Notes: generated by a model not told the origin, from the sequence alone. DNA of 64,000 bases from Cordilura impudica (GCA_963682025.1 OY821519.1:111169764-111233763), one strand, 5' to 3'; counted from the first letter of the stretch, positions 23,389-34,695 are shown. Made by a program: numbers and translations.

Positions 23389-23812
23389 CAAACAAGTAAA
23401 AAAATTATAGTCGGTCTAGACCGACTATACGATACCCTATACCATGCGTTTAGAAACCCTATCTCTTAGGCCCAACTAACTGGACATAGAAAATAAGCAA
23501 AACCAAATTTGAGTGGGATTTTTATTAATTTGGCTGCAGATATGAAAAAGTTCATATCGGATGCTATATCTATATGGGGACTAGGACCGATCCTGATCAT
23601 GTTTGGTAAAGTCTCTTGTATTTTGCAAAAATATATACAAACAAAATCTGAGAAGAATCAGTGCAATATTTTTGTTTTTTTTTATAGATTTAAGTGAAGA
23701 TCGGGAAGCAGCTCTATATGGGGCCAAAGGGGTCATTTTTGGACTACTCATTAATGAACGTAATGAACGCATACAAAACCCAATTTGAGTAAGATCTATG
23801 TGACAATTTGTT
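23389..23812 (-). mobile_element. Family A copy A7 (5' truncated)
   Basis: Abuts A6 directly: AACAAGTAAAAAAATTATAG, the palindrome, GATACCCTATACCATGCG. It stops at about 23812 before the (GGAC)n part. Confidence 0.75.
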
Positions 23813-24147
23813 TCTTTAGACAAACACAAAAGGTACAGAACACGGTACACAAAAGGCTCTGTATGTTTGGATGCATATTAAATATAACAATTAAAAGCAC
23901 TAAATCCGGCTTTGAATCCCTCCACCTGTATCTTAAACTCAATATTATAAGAAATTCTTCATTTTTAAATTATAATAATATTTAAATTTAATCAGTGCAT
24001 GTATAATAGTAGCTTATTTATTGTTTTTGATGTGTATTTCACAATACAATCACAAAAACAGCGTAACATGTAAGCCGTAAGACAAAATTGATGTGACTTA
24101 TGATTGTATTGGTGAAAAAAATATGATATGTAATAACCTGTTTGAAA

Positions 24148-24271
24148 ATGAAAAATTAAAAATTAAAAATGAAAAATGGAAAATAAAAAATAAAAAATGA
24201 AAAATATGGAATGGAAAACAAAAACTAAAAATGAAAAATAAAAAAAGAAAAATTAAAAATGAAAAATAAAG
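24148..24271. repeat. GAAAAAT-type A-rich tandem tract, left part
   Basis: Degenerate repeats of GAAAAATTAAAAAT/GAAAAATAAAA. The same tract resumes at 25069 beyond copy A8, so A8 landed inside it. Confidence 0.7.
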
Positions 24272-25068
24272 AAGTAAGAAAATTATAGTCGGTCGAGACC
24301 GACTATATGATACCCTATACCATGCGTTTAGAGACCCTATCTCTTAGGCCCAACTAAGTGGATATAGAAACTAAGCATAAACTAAATTTGAGTGGGATTT
24401 TTATTAATTTTTTCGGCTGCAGATATGAAAAAGTTCATATCTGATGCTATACCTATATGAGGACTAGGCCCAAAAATGGACCGATCCTGACCATGTTTGG
24501 TAAAGTCTCTTGCATTTTGCAAAAATATATTCAAACAAAATATGAGAAGAATCAGTGCAATATTTTTGTTTTTTGATAGATTTAAGTGAAGATCGGGAAG
24601 CAGCTCTATGTGGGACCTATGACTAACAGTTGTCCCAGGGATCGTTTTTAGACTACTCATTAATGGATGTTATAAACGCATACAAACCCAATTTGAGTAA
24701 GATCTATATGACAATTTTAATCTTATGGCAATTTATGTCGATTTCATAGGGGTCATTTGTATGGGGGCTAGGTCTGAACGTAGACCGATTCTCACCAATT
24801 TCAATAGCGTTCATCCCATGGCCGACAAAAGATCAAATACCAAATTTCATCAAAATATATTCATATTTGCGACCTGCAGTTTGATTACAAGCTTTACATG
24901 GACACACAGACGGACGGACGGACGGACGGACAACGTTTAATCGAATCAGATAGTGATTCTGATTCGATCAGTACAATTAAAGATGGGTGTAGGTCAAATA
25001 TTATTGGTTGTTACAAACAGCAGCACAAAGTCATTATACCCAAACCACATAGTGGTATAGGGTATAAA
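24272..25068 (-). mobile_element. Family A copy A8, full length
   Basis: AAGTAAGAAAATTATAGTCG, the palindrome with one change (GGTCGAGACC), (GGAC)n at 24910-24931, and CACATAGTGGTATAGGGTAT at the other end. Confidence 0.85.
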
Positions 25069-25462
25069 AACGAAAAATAAAAATGAAAAATGAAAAATTA
25101 AAAATGAAAAATAAAAAAGGGAAAAATTAAAATTGAAAAATAAAAATGAAAAAAAAAATAAAATATAAAATAATAAATGAAAAATAAAAAATAAAAAATA
25201 TAAAATAAAAAAAGAAAAATAAAAAATGAAAAATGAGAAATGAAAAATTAAAAGTTGAAAATAAAAAATAAAAAATGATAAATGGAAAGTAACAAATAGA
25301 AAATGAAAAATAAAAATAAAAAATAAAAAATTAAAAATGAATATTGAAAAATGAAAAATTAAAAAATTAAAAATTCAAAAATTCAAAATGAGAAATAAAA
25401 AATGAAAAAAGAAAAATAAAAAATTAAAAATGTAAAACGAAAACTGAAAAATGAAATATAAC
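25069..25462. repeat. GAAAAAT-type A-rich tandem tract, right part
   Basis: About 390 bp of near-continuous purine-rich repeats built from AAAAATGAAAAATAAAA units, the continuation of the tract at 24148. Confidence 0.75.
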
Positions 25463-27046
25463 AAGTAAGAAAATTATAGTCGGTCTAGACCGACTATACG
25501 ATACCCTATACCATGCGTTTAGAAACCCTATCTCTTAGGCCCAACTAACTGGACACAGAAAATAAGCAAAAACCAAATTTGAGTGGATTTTTATTATTTT
25601 TTTTGGCTGCAGATATAAAAAAGTTCATATCGGATGCTATATCTATAAAGGGGCTAGGTCCAAAAATGGACCGATCCTGATCATGTTTGGTAAAGTCTCT
25701 TGTATTTTGCAAAAATATGTACAAACAAAATTTGAGAAGAATCAGTGCAATATTTATACCCTATACCACTATGTGGTTTGGGTATAATGACTTTATGCTG
25801 CTGTTTGTAACAACCAAAAATATTTGACCTACACCCATATTTAATTATACCGATCGAATCAGAATCACTATCTGATTCGATTTAACGAAGTCCGTCCGTC
25901 CGTCCGTCCGTCCGTCCGTCTGTGTGTCCATGTAAAGCTTGTAATCAAACTGCAGGTCGCAAATATGAATATATTTTGATGAAATTTGGTACGTGAGCTT
26001 TTATCGGCCATGGGATGAACGCTATTGAAATTGGTGAGAATCGGTCCATGTTCAGACCTAGCCCCCATACAATTGACCCCTATGAAATCGACTTAAATTG
26101 CCATAAGATACAAATTATCATATAAATCTTATTCAAATTGTATGTGTTTATTACATCCATTAATCAGTAGTCCAAAAATTATCTCTATGGGACAACTCTT
26201 AGTCATAGGCCCCATCTAGAGCTGCTTCCCGATCTTCACTTAAATCTATCAAAAAACTAAAATATTGCACTGATTCTTCTCAAATTTAGTTTTTTGTATA
26301 TATTTTTGCAAAATACAAGAGACCTTACCAAACATGGTCAGGATCGGTCCATTTTTGGGCCTAGTCCCCATATAGATTTAGCATCCGATATGAAATTTAT
26401 CATATCTGCAGCCAAAAAAAATTAAGAAAAATCCCACTCAAATTTGGTTTATGCTTATTTTCTATATCCAGTTAGTAGGGTCTGAGAGATAGGATCTCTA
26501 AACGCATGGTATAGGGTATCATATAGTCGGTCAAGACCGACTATAATTTTCTTACTTGTTTTGTTTTTTAATAGATTTAACTGAAGATCGGGAAGCAGCT
26601 CTATATGGGATCAAAGGGATCATTTTTGGACTACTCATTAGTGGATGTAACGAACGCATACAAACCCAATTTGCGTAAGATCTATATGACAATTTGGATC
26701 TTATGGCAATTTATGTCGATTTCATATGGGTAATTTGTATGGGGGCTAGGTCTGAACATGGACCGATTCTCACCAATTTCAATAGCGTTCATCCCATGGC
26801 CGATAAAAGCTTATACACCAAATTTCATCAAAATATATTCATATTTGCGAGCTGCAGTTTGATTACAAGCTTTACATGGACACACAGACGGACGGACGGA
26901 CGGACGGACATTGTTAAATCAACTCAGAAAGTGATTCTGATTCGATCGGTATAATTAAAGATGGGTCTAGGTCAAATGTTTTTGGGTGTTACAAACAGCA
27001 GCACAAAGTCATTATACCCAAACCACATAGTGGTATAGGGTATAAA
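25463..27046 (-). mobile_element. Family A copy A9, split by A10
   Basis: Minus-strand copy with its 3' part at 25463-25754 (palindrome; to AATCAGTGCAATATT) and 5' part at 26561-27046 (from GTTTTTTAATAGATTTAACT to GGTATAGGGTATAAAAA). Intact relatives read GCAATATTTTTGTTTTTTGA at the junction. Confidence 0.85.
25755..26560 (+). mobile_element. Family A copy A10 nested in A9, full length
   Basis: TTTATACCCTATACCACTAT at the left, (GTCC)n at 25890-25919, and the palindrome with TTTTCTTACTTGTTTT at the right. Inserted within the T-run of A9 with no clear duplication, the expected behaviour of Helentrons. Confidence 0.88.
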
Positions 27047-27075
27047 AACATTGTATAATATATATTGTATTAAAA

Positions 27076-28896
27076 ATGTCGGAACCGAAATGTAAAATGG
27101 ACCATTTTTTTAATGTTTATGGACGTTTCATAGCAAACGATGAAAAATGTGGCAATGCGAGCGATTCTTTTTTTTTGGAAGCCTATAAACAATATTTCTC
27201 TCAGGAGTTTATCATTGACGTAAACTATGCCCCTAAAAAATTTGCGTTAATTGCTATTCAACTCTTATGCAATGGAAAAGTGAAAAGAAGAAGGCTATGC
27301 CTTTTGGTATACCAATGATGTGGTTAGACAACAGCCCGCATCAAGAAGAATATTGCTATGGATGTATCAACTACCATAAAACTTTGAATAGAAGGAAAGC
27401 AAAGAATAAAACTTATGTAGCAGTGCCAAGTGTCCAATTACCATTACCTCACACAAAATTCATTCCAGTACCAACATACCGAAGTATTGATCTTTAAACA
27501 GATATTAGTACTACAACCGCCGCTGCTACATCCATGGATTTTTTCTCAGAATACGACCCTCGTGAAGGTACATGCCATGAAACATCAAAGGACCCAGTCC
27601 TAGTCACACAAAACCAATTGGATGGAATTGTTGCCAATTTGTGTTTGACTCAGAAAAAATCAGAACTACTAGCTTCATTTTTGAAAGGAAATAATTTTCT
27701 GGCGAAAGGTACCAAAGTAACAGCATATCGAAAACCCCAAAAAGAGTTAGAAAAGTTCTTCAATGTGAATGATGCAAAAAATTTCGCTTATTGCAATGAT
27801 ATTGAAAAGTTAATGGAGATGATAGGGTTATCCTATAAAAAAGATGATTGGCATTTATTCTTGTGCTTTTGCACAAGACAAATAGAATGCCTTCTGTTCC
27901 GGTTGCGTATAGCACTGACACTAGTGAAAATTCCGATAATTTGAAACATATTCTGGAAGTAGTCAAATATAACGAACACCACTGGTGCATTTGCTGCGAC
28001 CTCAAAACAGTTTCATTGATTACAGGCTTAACAGCATCTGGCCGTCCAAAATATCCTTGTTTTGTGTGCGATTGGGATTCACGATACGGATAAGGTATTA
28101 AAGGAAGAAACCAGTACAAACAGCATAACTGGAATAGTCGCATTGGACGGAAATTGCCTAAAGAAAATAGGCTACATGAAAGTCCTGTTCCTGAAATGAA
28201 AATTTTGTTGCCGTTGCTCCACATTAAACTTGGCATTGCTAAAAATTTTTTGAAATGTATCGCAAAAAGACCAGCAGTATTCAACCGCTTAAAAGACATT
28301 TTTAATGGTCCTGACATACGGAAACTAATGAGTCGTCAAGATTTTGACCAAGTTCTGACAGACCGAGAATTAAATGCATGGCTCGCATTGAAAGCAGTCA
28401 TTAAAGGACTTTTGGGTAAAGAACGCAAAGGCAACTACAGGCAATCCGTTGCAAACATGTTGGCAGCTTTCGATAAAATTGGGGCTAATATGTCATACAA
28501 ATCTGAATCTGATGAGCATGGCGAACGTTATCACCAAACTGCGCTTCCATTTGAAATAAGGTAACTATAGAGTGTGCATATTTTGAATTCCTAGATTTTT
28601 CTAATATCTTTGTCAGAGTGCACAACTTAAACATTTTCGTTTCAGGTACAGAGGAAAGAAATCTCCAGATGCAAATACTCGCTGAAATTTGTTGGTGGTA
28701 TAAAAACACCTTTGAAGAAGAGGAAGACGAAGAAAAAGAGGAAAAACGGGAAGGCAAAGATGAAATTCTAGAATATCTGTTGGACGAAATTATCGACCTT
28801 TCTGATGATGATGACGATGACCAAGATATTAGAGAGAGCAGTGATGTTGATCCACAGCCGCCTGCGAAACGGCAATTGGCCAAATCATTAATTTAA
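27076..28896 (+). pseudogene. Decayed transposase-like gene of a widespread arthropod family
   Basis: Pieces join into a protein of about 590 residues that I recognise as a repeated, mostly uncharacterised arthropod family; its superfamily name I cannot give. Landmarks: N-terminal FFNVYGRF (relatives have FCxVCG, so both Cys are lost here); MPFGIPMMWLD...EEYCYGC (27295-27365); WHLFL then VLLHKTNRMPSVPVAYST (27850-27915); LEVVKYNEHHWCICCDLKTV (27955-28015); GRPKYPCFVCDWDSR (28040-28085); LLPLLHIKLGIAKNF (28205-28250); GPDIRKLM; ANMLAAFDKIGANMSYK; SDEHGERYHQ (28510-28540); an intron; YRGKKSPDA and LAEICWWYKN; and an acidic tail ending PPAKRQLAKSLI. Lesions: frameshifts near 27300, 27850 and 28665, stops at 27497 and 28091, and a missing segment between NMSYK and SDEHGER. 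Conserved Asp and His/Glu suggest DDE-type chemistry, which is inference. A family A repeat abuts its 5' side. Confidence 0.72.
28561..28645 (+). other. Intron within the 27-29 kb transposase pseudogene
   Basis: GTAACT at 28561 and TTTCAG ending at 28645 bound an 85-bp intron. Splicing joins GAAATAAG to GTACAGAGG, restoring E-I-R-Y-R-G across the junction, the expected reading in relatives. Without splicing the frame stops at once (TAA 28562-28564). Confidence 0.65.
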
Positions 28897-30355
28897 TTTA
28901 TTAAATTTTTTTGCTTAAAACTTTTCGTAACTAACATTTCAAAAATATATTTTTTTCCATATTTTTATAATTTCTTTTTCAATGTTTCCTCAAAATCAAC
29001 CCTGAACAAAATTGGTACATTAAAAATGAGAAGTAAATTAATATTAAGCTGGAAAACGCAAGTTTTTTATTAGGATTGTTTTCTTTTCAAATGAAATTTA
29101 TTGAAGAAACTGAGAAGCATATTATAGATCAAACAGAAAGCAAAAAAGACTTAGTTTTGTGAAAAATATTTTCAAAAAGCACCACAAAAATTTTAATTGT
29201 TGCACAGGTCTCTAGCAATAACGTGGCTTTTACAGATTGAAAAAATATTAATTAGTCGACGAGTTATAGCCAAAAAACCATATAAACAATATGGTGAAAA
29301 TCGGCATTCGACTGCAAAGTTCGAAGGTCGATTAAAAAAAAATTCGAACTAGCATAAACAAACGCCGCGATACGGGTCTTCTAATTTAGCCTTTATTTTC
29401 ACTCCTCACTCTCATAATCGACCTAACTTTTGCTAACCTGAATTTGTTCTACAGTGTAATTTTATCACATTAACCTTAACATATTAATTATATTCATCCA
29501 CCAGTTTCTCCGGATTTTGCCCCAGAGATAATGTTAAATTTCTAAGCATCATAGTCATTGATTTTCGGTTTAGATTGAAAGATTTTTGTAACACATATAA
29601 AACGTAAGACTTTCAAACTAAATATACTTAAATATTAAAAATATCCGTTATGCCTCTAAGTATATTGCCTAAAGTGTACTGTTGTTGTTCAATGTTGACA
29701 AACATGGAATTATATATCGTAATGAGCATAATGTGTAAAATAACAATAAAAAAGGATACAGTTGCAATAATAATTGTCGGATTTAATTATTTAAACAATT
29801 TCCACATATTAACACACATTTGCTGTTATTTTTCATATAATTTGCCATAAATCATTAACAGATTTAAATGTGTAAGTAATTTAAAATACAACACACACAC
29901 ACACACAAAATAATTATAAGTGTTTTTTAAAACAAAATTAAATGACTTTAATGAAAAGTGGTTTTGCAAAAAGTTAACGCAATAAAAACATCCAGCCAAT
30001 AAAGAATGACTAAAAGTATTTTCCAGCAGTATTTCCAATAAATGTTAAGTTCCGCGCCATGCTTAATTTATTAAGTAACCTTGACTAGGACTCTGGCCAA
30101 TACGTCGGAAAATGAAAAAAAAAGTATCTGCTTAAAAAATGTTGATATTGCTATACATTTTAAATTTCAAATCAATCAATCCTTTTATGCACCTCTATAT
30201 AAAATAACTGAAAATTTAATGCATGTTTTTGAAGAATGTATATAAGACGGGAAAGGTCTATAAATTGCCGTTTATATTACAATGAAACATGTATGACAGT
30301 GGTTATTAGTGGTCTTTTGTCTTCCTAAAATATGTAAGAACCAAATTGTAGTACA
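28897..30355. other. Unassigned non-coding stretch
   Basis: AT-rich sequence after the transposase pseudogene; its 3' terminal repeat, if any, was not identified. I see no gene. Confidence 0.5.
29889..29907. repeat. (AC)n microsatellite
   Basis: A short run of AC dinucleotides. Confidence 0.85.
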
Positions 30356-30359
30356 ATAT

Positions 30360-30560
30360 ATCATAAATTTTAGATAGATTAAAGTGAATATCGGGGGGGC
30401 TATTTTAATGAGACCTATGACTAAAATTCGTTCTATAACGTTTACTTTTTCACAACAGGGCAACCAAAGTCGATATACTGCTGAACAATTTAATAGCGAT
30501 TTTCACCAATTTCAATAACGATGATCTTTTAACCGATAAAAGTTTATATACAAGAAAAAA
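30360..30560 (-). repeat. Diverged family A internal fragment
   Basis: TAGATAGATTAAAGTGAATA, GAGACCTATGACTAAAATTC, TTTTCACCAATTTCAATAAC and CGATAAAAGTTTATATAC match the minus-strand family A interior. Confidence 0.5.
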
Positions 30561-30574
30561 ATAGTGCACACAGA

Positions 30575-30880
30575 AAACGAATTTGTTGTTGCAACTGAAT
30601 TTGTTGCCAACCGAATTTTGATAGACCAGTGTACTATCACATTATTCTGTTCTGATTACTCTATTTATATAAAAATTCGATTGTATTAATTGTGATATTT
30701 AGTTGATACAATGAAATACTTAATTTTAATTATTGATTGTCATAACCGTTTTTCAGGTTTTTTTTAGTAATACATATGAAATAGAAAAATCAGAAATAAT
30801 TAATAATATTTATTTTATTATTAATAACTAAATAATTTTACATTAAATTAAATAAAATAATATATTATATGATAAACAAA
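30575..30880 (+). repeat. Direct repeat E, left copy
   Basis: GTTGCCAACCGAATTTTGATAG, GTACTATCACATTATTCTG and AGTTGATACAATGAAATACTT recur in order at 34312-34640. The pair brackets the fold-back element and the eIF4A pseudogene. Confidence 0.6.
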
Positions 30881-31030
30881 AAAGGTATCCTTGGCTCCAT
30901 TATATGATCCTATTTAATACAATATTGTACTTTCATTATATCCGCACATATTGTCAGAAAACATTTCTAAAAGAATGAATTTAAAAAGTGTGTCCATGTC
31001 AAATACAATTCGTATTATAAACATCAGCAC

Positions 31031-32763
31031 TAGGGTGGCCCTTCGTTATATGGAGGGAAAAAAAGTGTTCAAACTGTTGGTCTTACCCCTTAGAAATATG
31101 CGAATACCAAAAAAGCTGAGAAATACAAAGTTTTGGGCCAATCAAAAAACGTTTAGTCGTGGCGCAAAGCGATTGAAAATTCCAAGTGCGTTTATATGGG
31201 GAAAATATGACTTTTTTCAGATTTTACGAAAATTTAGTTCTATAATTTAATTTTTCCGACAAGCTGTTACATAATTCGGGATCACTATTGAATTATCCTT
31301 TCAAAAGGCTATAAAACTTCAAAATCGAATGAAATTTCGCCAAGAAATAGCAAATGCCCCAGACCACTTCTGTGCCAAAAAAAACTAGGTCATGAAATTT
31401 GATGGCATTTTTTTCAACTTTGAGAAATTGATTAAAGCCATCATTCTTTTTTGGTCTCTATGCCTATAAGTATTGTTTAATTACCACGTTGTTAACCTAT
31501 TGCGCATTGAAGCCGAAAATTGGAAATTTTTTGATAAAATTTTGAAAACTCCTTTTTCAAGTTTGAAAAAATTTTCTTAAACAAAATTTAAAAAAATTAA
31601 TCTATCACTTTAAGATAATAAGCAATAAGCAGATAATTGCACCAGAGATATATCACAATGGATAATTTTGATCTCAGGAGCACTGACGGGTTGTTTTAGG
31701 TCATTTTTATTTTAAAATATCTTAAAATCCAAAGCTGGCCTTGGCAAATAATGGGTTAGTGTTCTCGGATTTATCCCAAATTTTTGGGACGGAACTTCTA
31801 CACATTTGGTTATTATATTTTAAGCGTCGCATCTAAAAATTGGACAGCACTTACAAAATATTTGAATTTTTTTGCATAAATTGTCTTTTATTAGTTTGGG
31901 GTCATATGTGACCCCAATTCCAAAAGGGTTAATGGAGTCATATTATTTTTTTCCGAAACCCTAGGCTATTAAGATAAAATATAATATTTAAAAGTAGAAA
32001 AGTGATGAATTTTTGATACAAAGTATTTAGAAAGAGTACATTTACAGAATATTTCACAAAAATCCAATTTTTCTCGAAATCCGCGAAAATAAAATCCTTG
32101 TCAAAAGAGTTCTGGCAGAGGGCTTTACGTGCAAATGCACACAGTTAATCTGCAACATGCATTTAATAAAACCTTGAAGTGATAGATTCATTTTTTTAAA
32201 TTTTGTTTAAGAAAATTTTTTCAAACCTGAAAAAGGAGTTTTAAAAATTTTATCAAAAAATTTCCATTTTTCGGCCTCAATGCGCAATAGGTTAACAACG
32301 TGGTAATAAAACAATACTTAATATCTGAGTACTTATAAGTACAGAGACCAAAAAAGAATGATGGCTTTAATCAATTTCTCAAAGTTGAAAAAAATGCCAT
32401 CAAATTTCATGATCTAGTTTTTTTTTGGCACAGAAGTGGTCTGGGGCATTTGCTATTTCTTGGCGAGGTTTCATACGATTTTGAAGTTTTATAGCTTTTT
32501 GAAAGGATAATTGAACACTGATGCCGAATTATGTAACAGCTTGTCGGAAAAATCAAATTATAGAACGAAATTTTCGTAAAATCTGAAAAAAAAAGTCATA
32601 TTTTCCTCATATAAACACACTTGAAATTTTCAATCGCTTTGCGCCACACTAAACGTTTTTTGATTGGCCCAAAACTTTGTATTTCTCAGTTTTTTTGCTA
32701 TTCGCATATTTCTAGGGGGTGAGACCGACAGTTTGAACACTTTTTTTATTAAGGGCCACCCTA
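31031..32763. mobile_element. Large fold-back DNA element with hAT-like ends
   Basis: Two inverted arms of about 580 bp (31031-31612 and 32174-32763) face each other across about 560 bp with no transposase. Ends read TAGGGTGGCCCTT inward on both strands. Flanking eight bases are ATCAGCAC (31023-31030) and ATCAGGTG (32764-32771), sharing the first five. A T/C-A-R-N-G start and a likely 8-bp duplication fit hAT. A TA duplication with GGGTGG ends is the alternative. The arms have diverged modestly, so it can still form a very long hairpin transcript. Confidence 0.78.
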
Positions 32764-32887
32764 ATCAGGTGGTGTTTCTGGAACACTTGAAGATGAAGGG
32801 ACGTATTCTTCAGACATTTAGTCGGTCCGAGTTGGTATGTGCGTTTAATCAGTTCAGTTCCGGGATCGTCGTCCAAAGGGTCGCCAT

Positions 32888-33192
32888 GTAGTGTTTAGGG
32901 TTTGTTTAGGATTTACATCCGGCAGAGTTTGCCACTGGTTGTGCTATTTCATTTGCCGATCTTACTATTGTAAGGGCAAAAGGAGACTTGAATTCTAAAC
33001 ACTAAATCGGCAACAACTGCCTTAGTTTTATTATAAAAGTTTCCTTTTGCCCTTACAATAGTAAGATCGGCAAATGAAATAGCACAACCAGTGGCAAACT
33101 CTGCCCTTACAATAGTAAGATCGGCAAATGAAATAGCACAACCAGTGGCAAACTCTGCCGGTTGTAAATCCTAAACAAACCATAAACACTAC
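32888..33192. mobile_element. Fold-back MITE with duplicated right arm
   Basis: Ends GTAGTGTTTA and TAAACACTAC. The left arm (32888-32987) is an inverted match to the right arm, but in the right arm a block of about 69 bp beginning CCCTTACAATAGTAAGATCG occurs twice in tandem (about 33049 and 33103). No coding capacity. It sits directly beside the eIF4A pseudogene. The target duplication is unclear. Confidence 0.75.
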
Positions 33193-33195
33193 AAT

Positions 33196-33607
33196 TTGTT
33201 CTGGTCATTGAATACGTCTTGGAGTTGGTTATATGCCTCGTCCAAGACAAAGCATTTTATATTATACGTGCGTAGACATAAATAAACATCTGCATACATC
33301 TTGAGGTGCTGATGACAACGGGAGAACCAACTTCCAGGTTGTGTACGTCCTCATAGACATTTGTTCCAGTATATGCTCGTATTGATTTGCTGCAATATTT
33401 TAATCCAAAATTAAGCAATTTTACATTTACTCGAATATCTTCTGAGTATCTCCATATACCTATGTACCTTCGACATATTGATAGTGACCTATTGTATGAC
33501 AGATTTGTTTCCTATGCTTTCACCAAGCACACCAAGAAAAAAATCGTGCCATGTGGAACAATTATATCTTCGGTTTCTAGATTAACGGATAATTGTTGTT
33601 CATCCAT
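33196..33607 (-). pseudogene. eIF4A: eIF4A (DEAD-box helicase) pseudogene fragment
   Basis: Read on the minus strand from ATG at 33607. Despite stops and shifts it follows the eIF4A order: M-E-P-E-like start, TCCACATGGCACGA matching S-T-W-H-E, KSVIQ-stop-VTI matching the Q-motif KPSAIQQRAI, SSKCKIA-stop-FWIKILQQINTSI matching the Walker A region and FSIAILQQIDTSI, then TGTNVYEDVHNLEVGSPVVIST matching GGTNVREDxRxLExGxHVVxGT, and YNIKCFVLDEAY with DEAD changed to DEAY. The segment between TSI and GTNV (APTREL) is deleted. Loss of the catalytic motifs shows it is dead. No introns are seen, so a processed copy is possible. Whether homology continues past 33196 is doubtful. Confidence 0.72.
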
Positions 33608-34311
33608 TTTTTAAAGTATTTTGTCACTTTCTCACATAAAATAAATTATCACATTATAAAAATGACAATTAAATCAATAAATTCGTTCTGGCTAATAATA
33701 TCCTTATCTTTTTTTTTTTTTGTATTTACAACAGAAATTTATTTATAGAATTTCCTTTCGGATAGAAATACCAAAAGAGGGTAAAAATATGGGTTTTATT
33801 TATTGCAACCGAAAAACCATTCTTAATACAAATTTTATACATAGTACTCTAACCAATTATTTGTTACAATATCTGTTTACTAATTTTCAGTTTGAAATAT
33901 GTTATTATAATAAAATTAGTAGTTGAAGTCGCCAATATTTAGGATTGGGACATGTTATTCTTATTAGGTTGTCTCAACTAAATTTGTTTTGGTAATTTAT
34001 AAAAAGATTTTCGTTGGTAAACATAGAATATTCTATTGTTGAAGATACCTTCATTCTTAAAGAATTGGATTTATACGATAGTTATAGAAGAATATCTACT
34101 ATATTTTGATACATTAAAGAATCACAATAAATATTATTATCTTAACAAATTTTGCTAGTGGTTACCGAACCCCAACCAATCTTTTTTCAGAGCCCATTCA
34201 GCGACAGTGTATTATTTCACAAAATTTTATATTCAAAATTATATACAAAATTTCGTCAATATACATTGAACATTGCGATGTAGTTGGAGTATAAGTTCAC
34301 ACATTGAACGG

Positions 34312-34640
34312 ATACGTTGTTGCAACCGAATTTGCTGCCAACCGAATTTTGATAGTTCTATGTACTATCACATTATTCTATTATAATAACTGAGATATAT
34401 GAACCATACTACTGTAATTTGGAAAACGCAGTTAGTATTTTGTATACATTCGATTGTATGAATCGTGGCATAAGTTGATACAATGGAATATTTTATTTTA
34501 TTTATTTATTGTGACAACCATTTGTGGGAGTTTTTAATGATACAAAATATAAAAATTTAATTGTTTTATTAAAAATTTTATTATTTTTCATTACTTTATA
34601 TGAAACAGTATCTCTATAATTATAATAACAAAAATAAATA
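34312..34640 (+). repeat. Direct repeat E, right copy
   Basis: GCTGCCAACCGAATTTTGATAG, GTACTATCACATTATTCTA and AGTTGATACAATGGAATATTT match the left copy. An LTR pair is possible but I saw no pol-like sequence between them. Confidence 0.6.
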
Positions 34641-34695
34641 ATCGCATATATAATTATAATTTATTGTTCTATATCCTTAACTTCTCTTCCTTTGT

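Noticed and set aside
26694..26954. Recurrent 60-100 codon open frames such as those at 312-527, 23038-23310, 24725-24940, 26694-26954, 39791-40051 and 63137-63409, which look like a conserved protein family
   Set aside because: They are translations of the same family A repeat including its (GTCC)n tract. They appear in either orientation of the element, break freely between copies, and carry no domain.
27760..28317. 185-codon minus-strand open frame (and 28485-28883 minus)
   Set aside because: Antisense of the transposase pseudogene; the plus strand carries the family motifs and the intron.
30951..31250. 99-codon open frame starting outside the fold-back element
   Set aside because: It crosses the end of the fold-back element at 31031 and reads into the arm; the inverted arm has no matching frame.
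32765..32887. Continuation of the eIF4A pseudogene, or a separate coding scrap (minus strand, ending P-E-T-P-P-D)
   Set aside because: Only a few residues could align with eIF4A (MPPD region) and 65 bp are unexplained; too weak to annotate.
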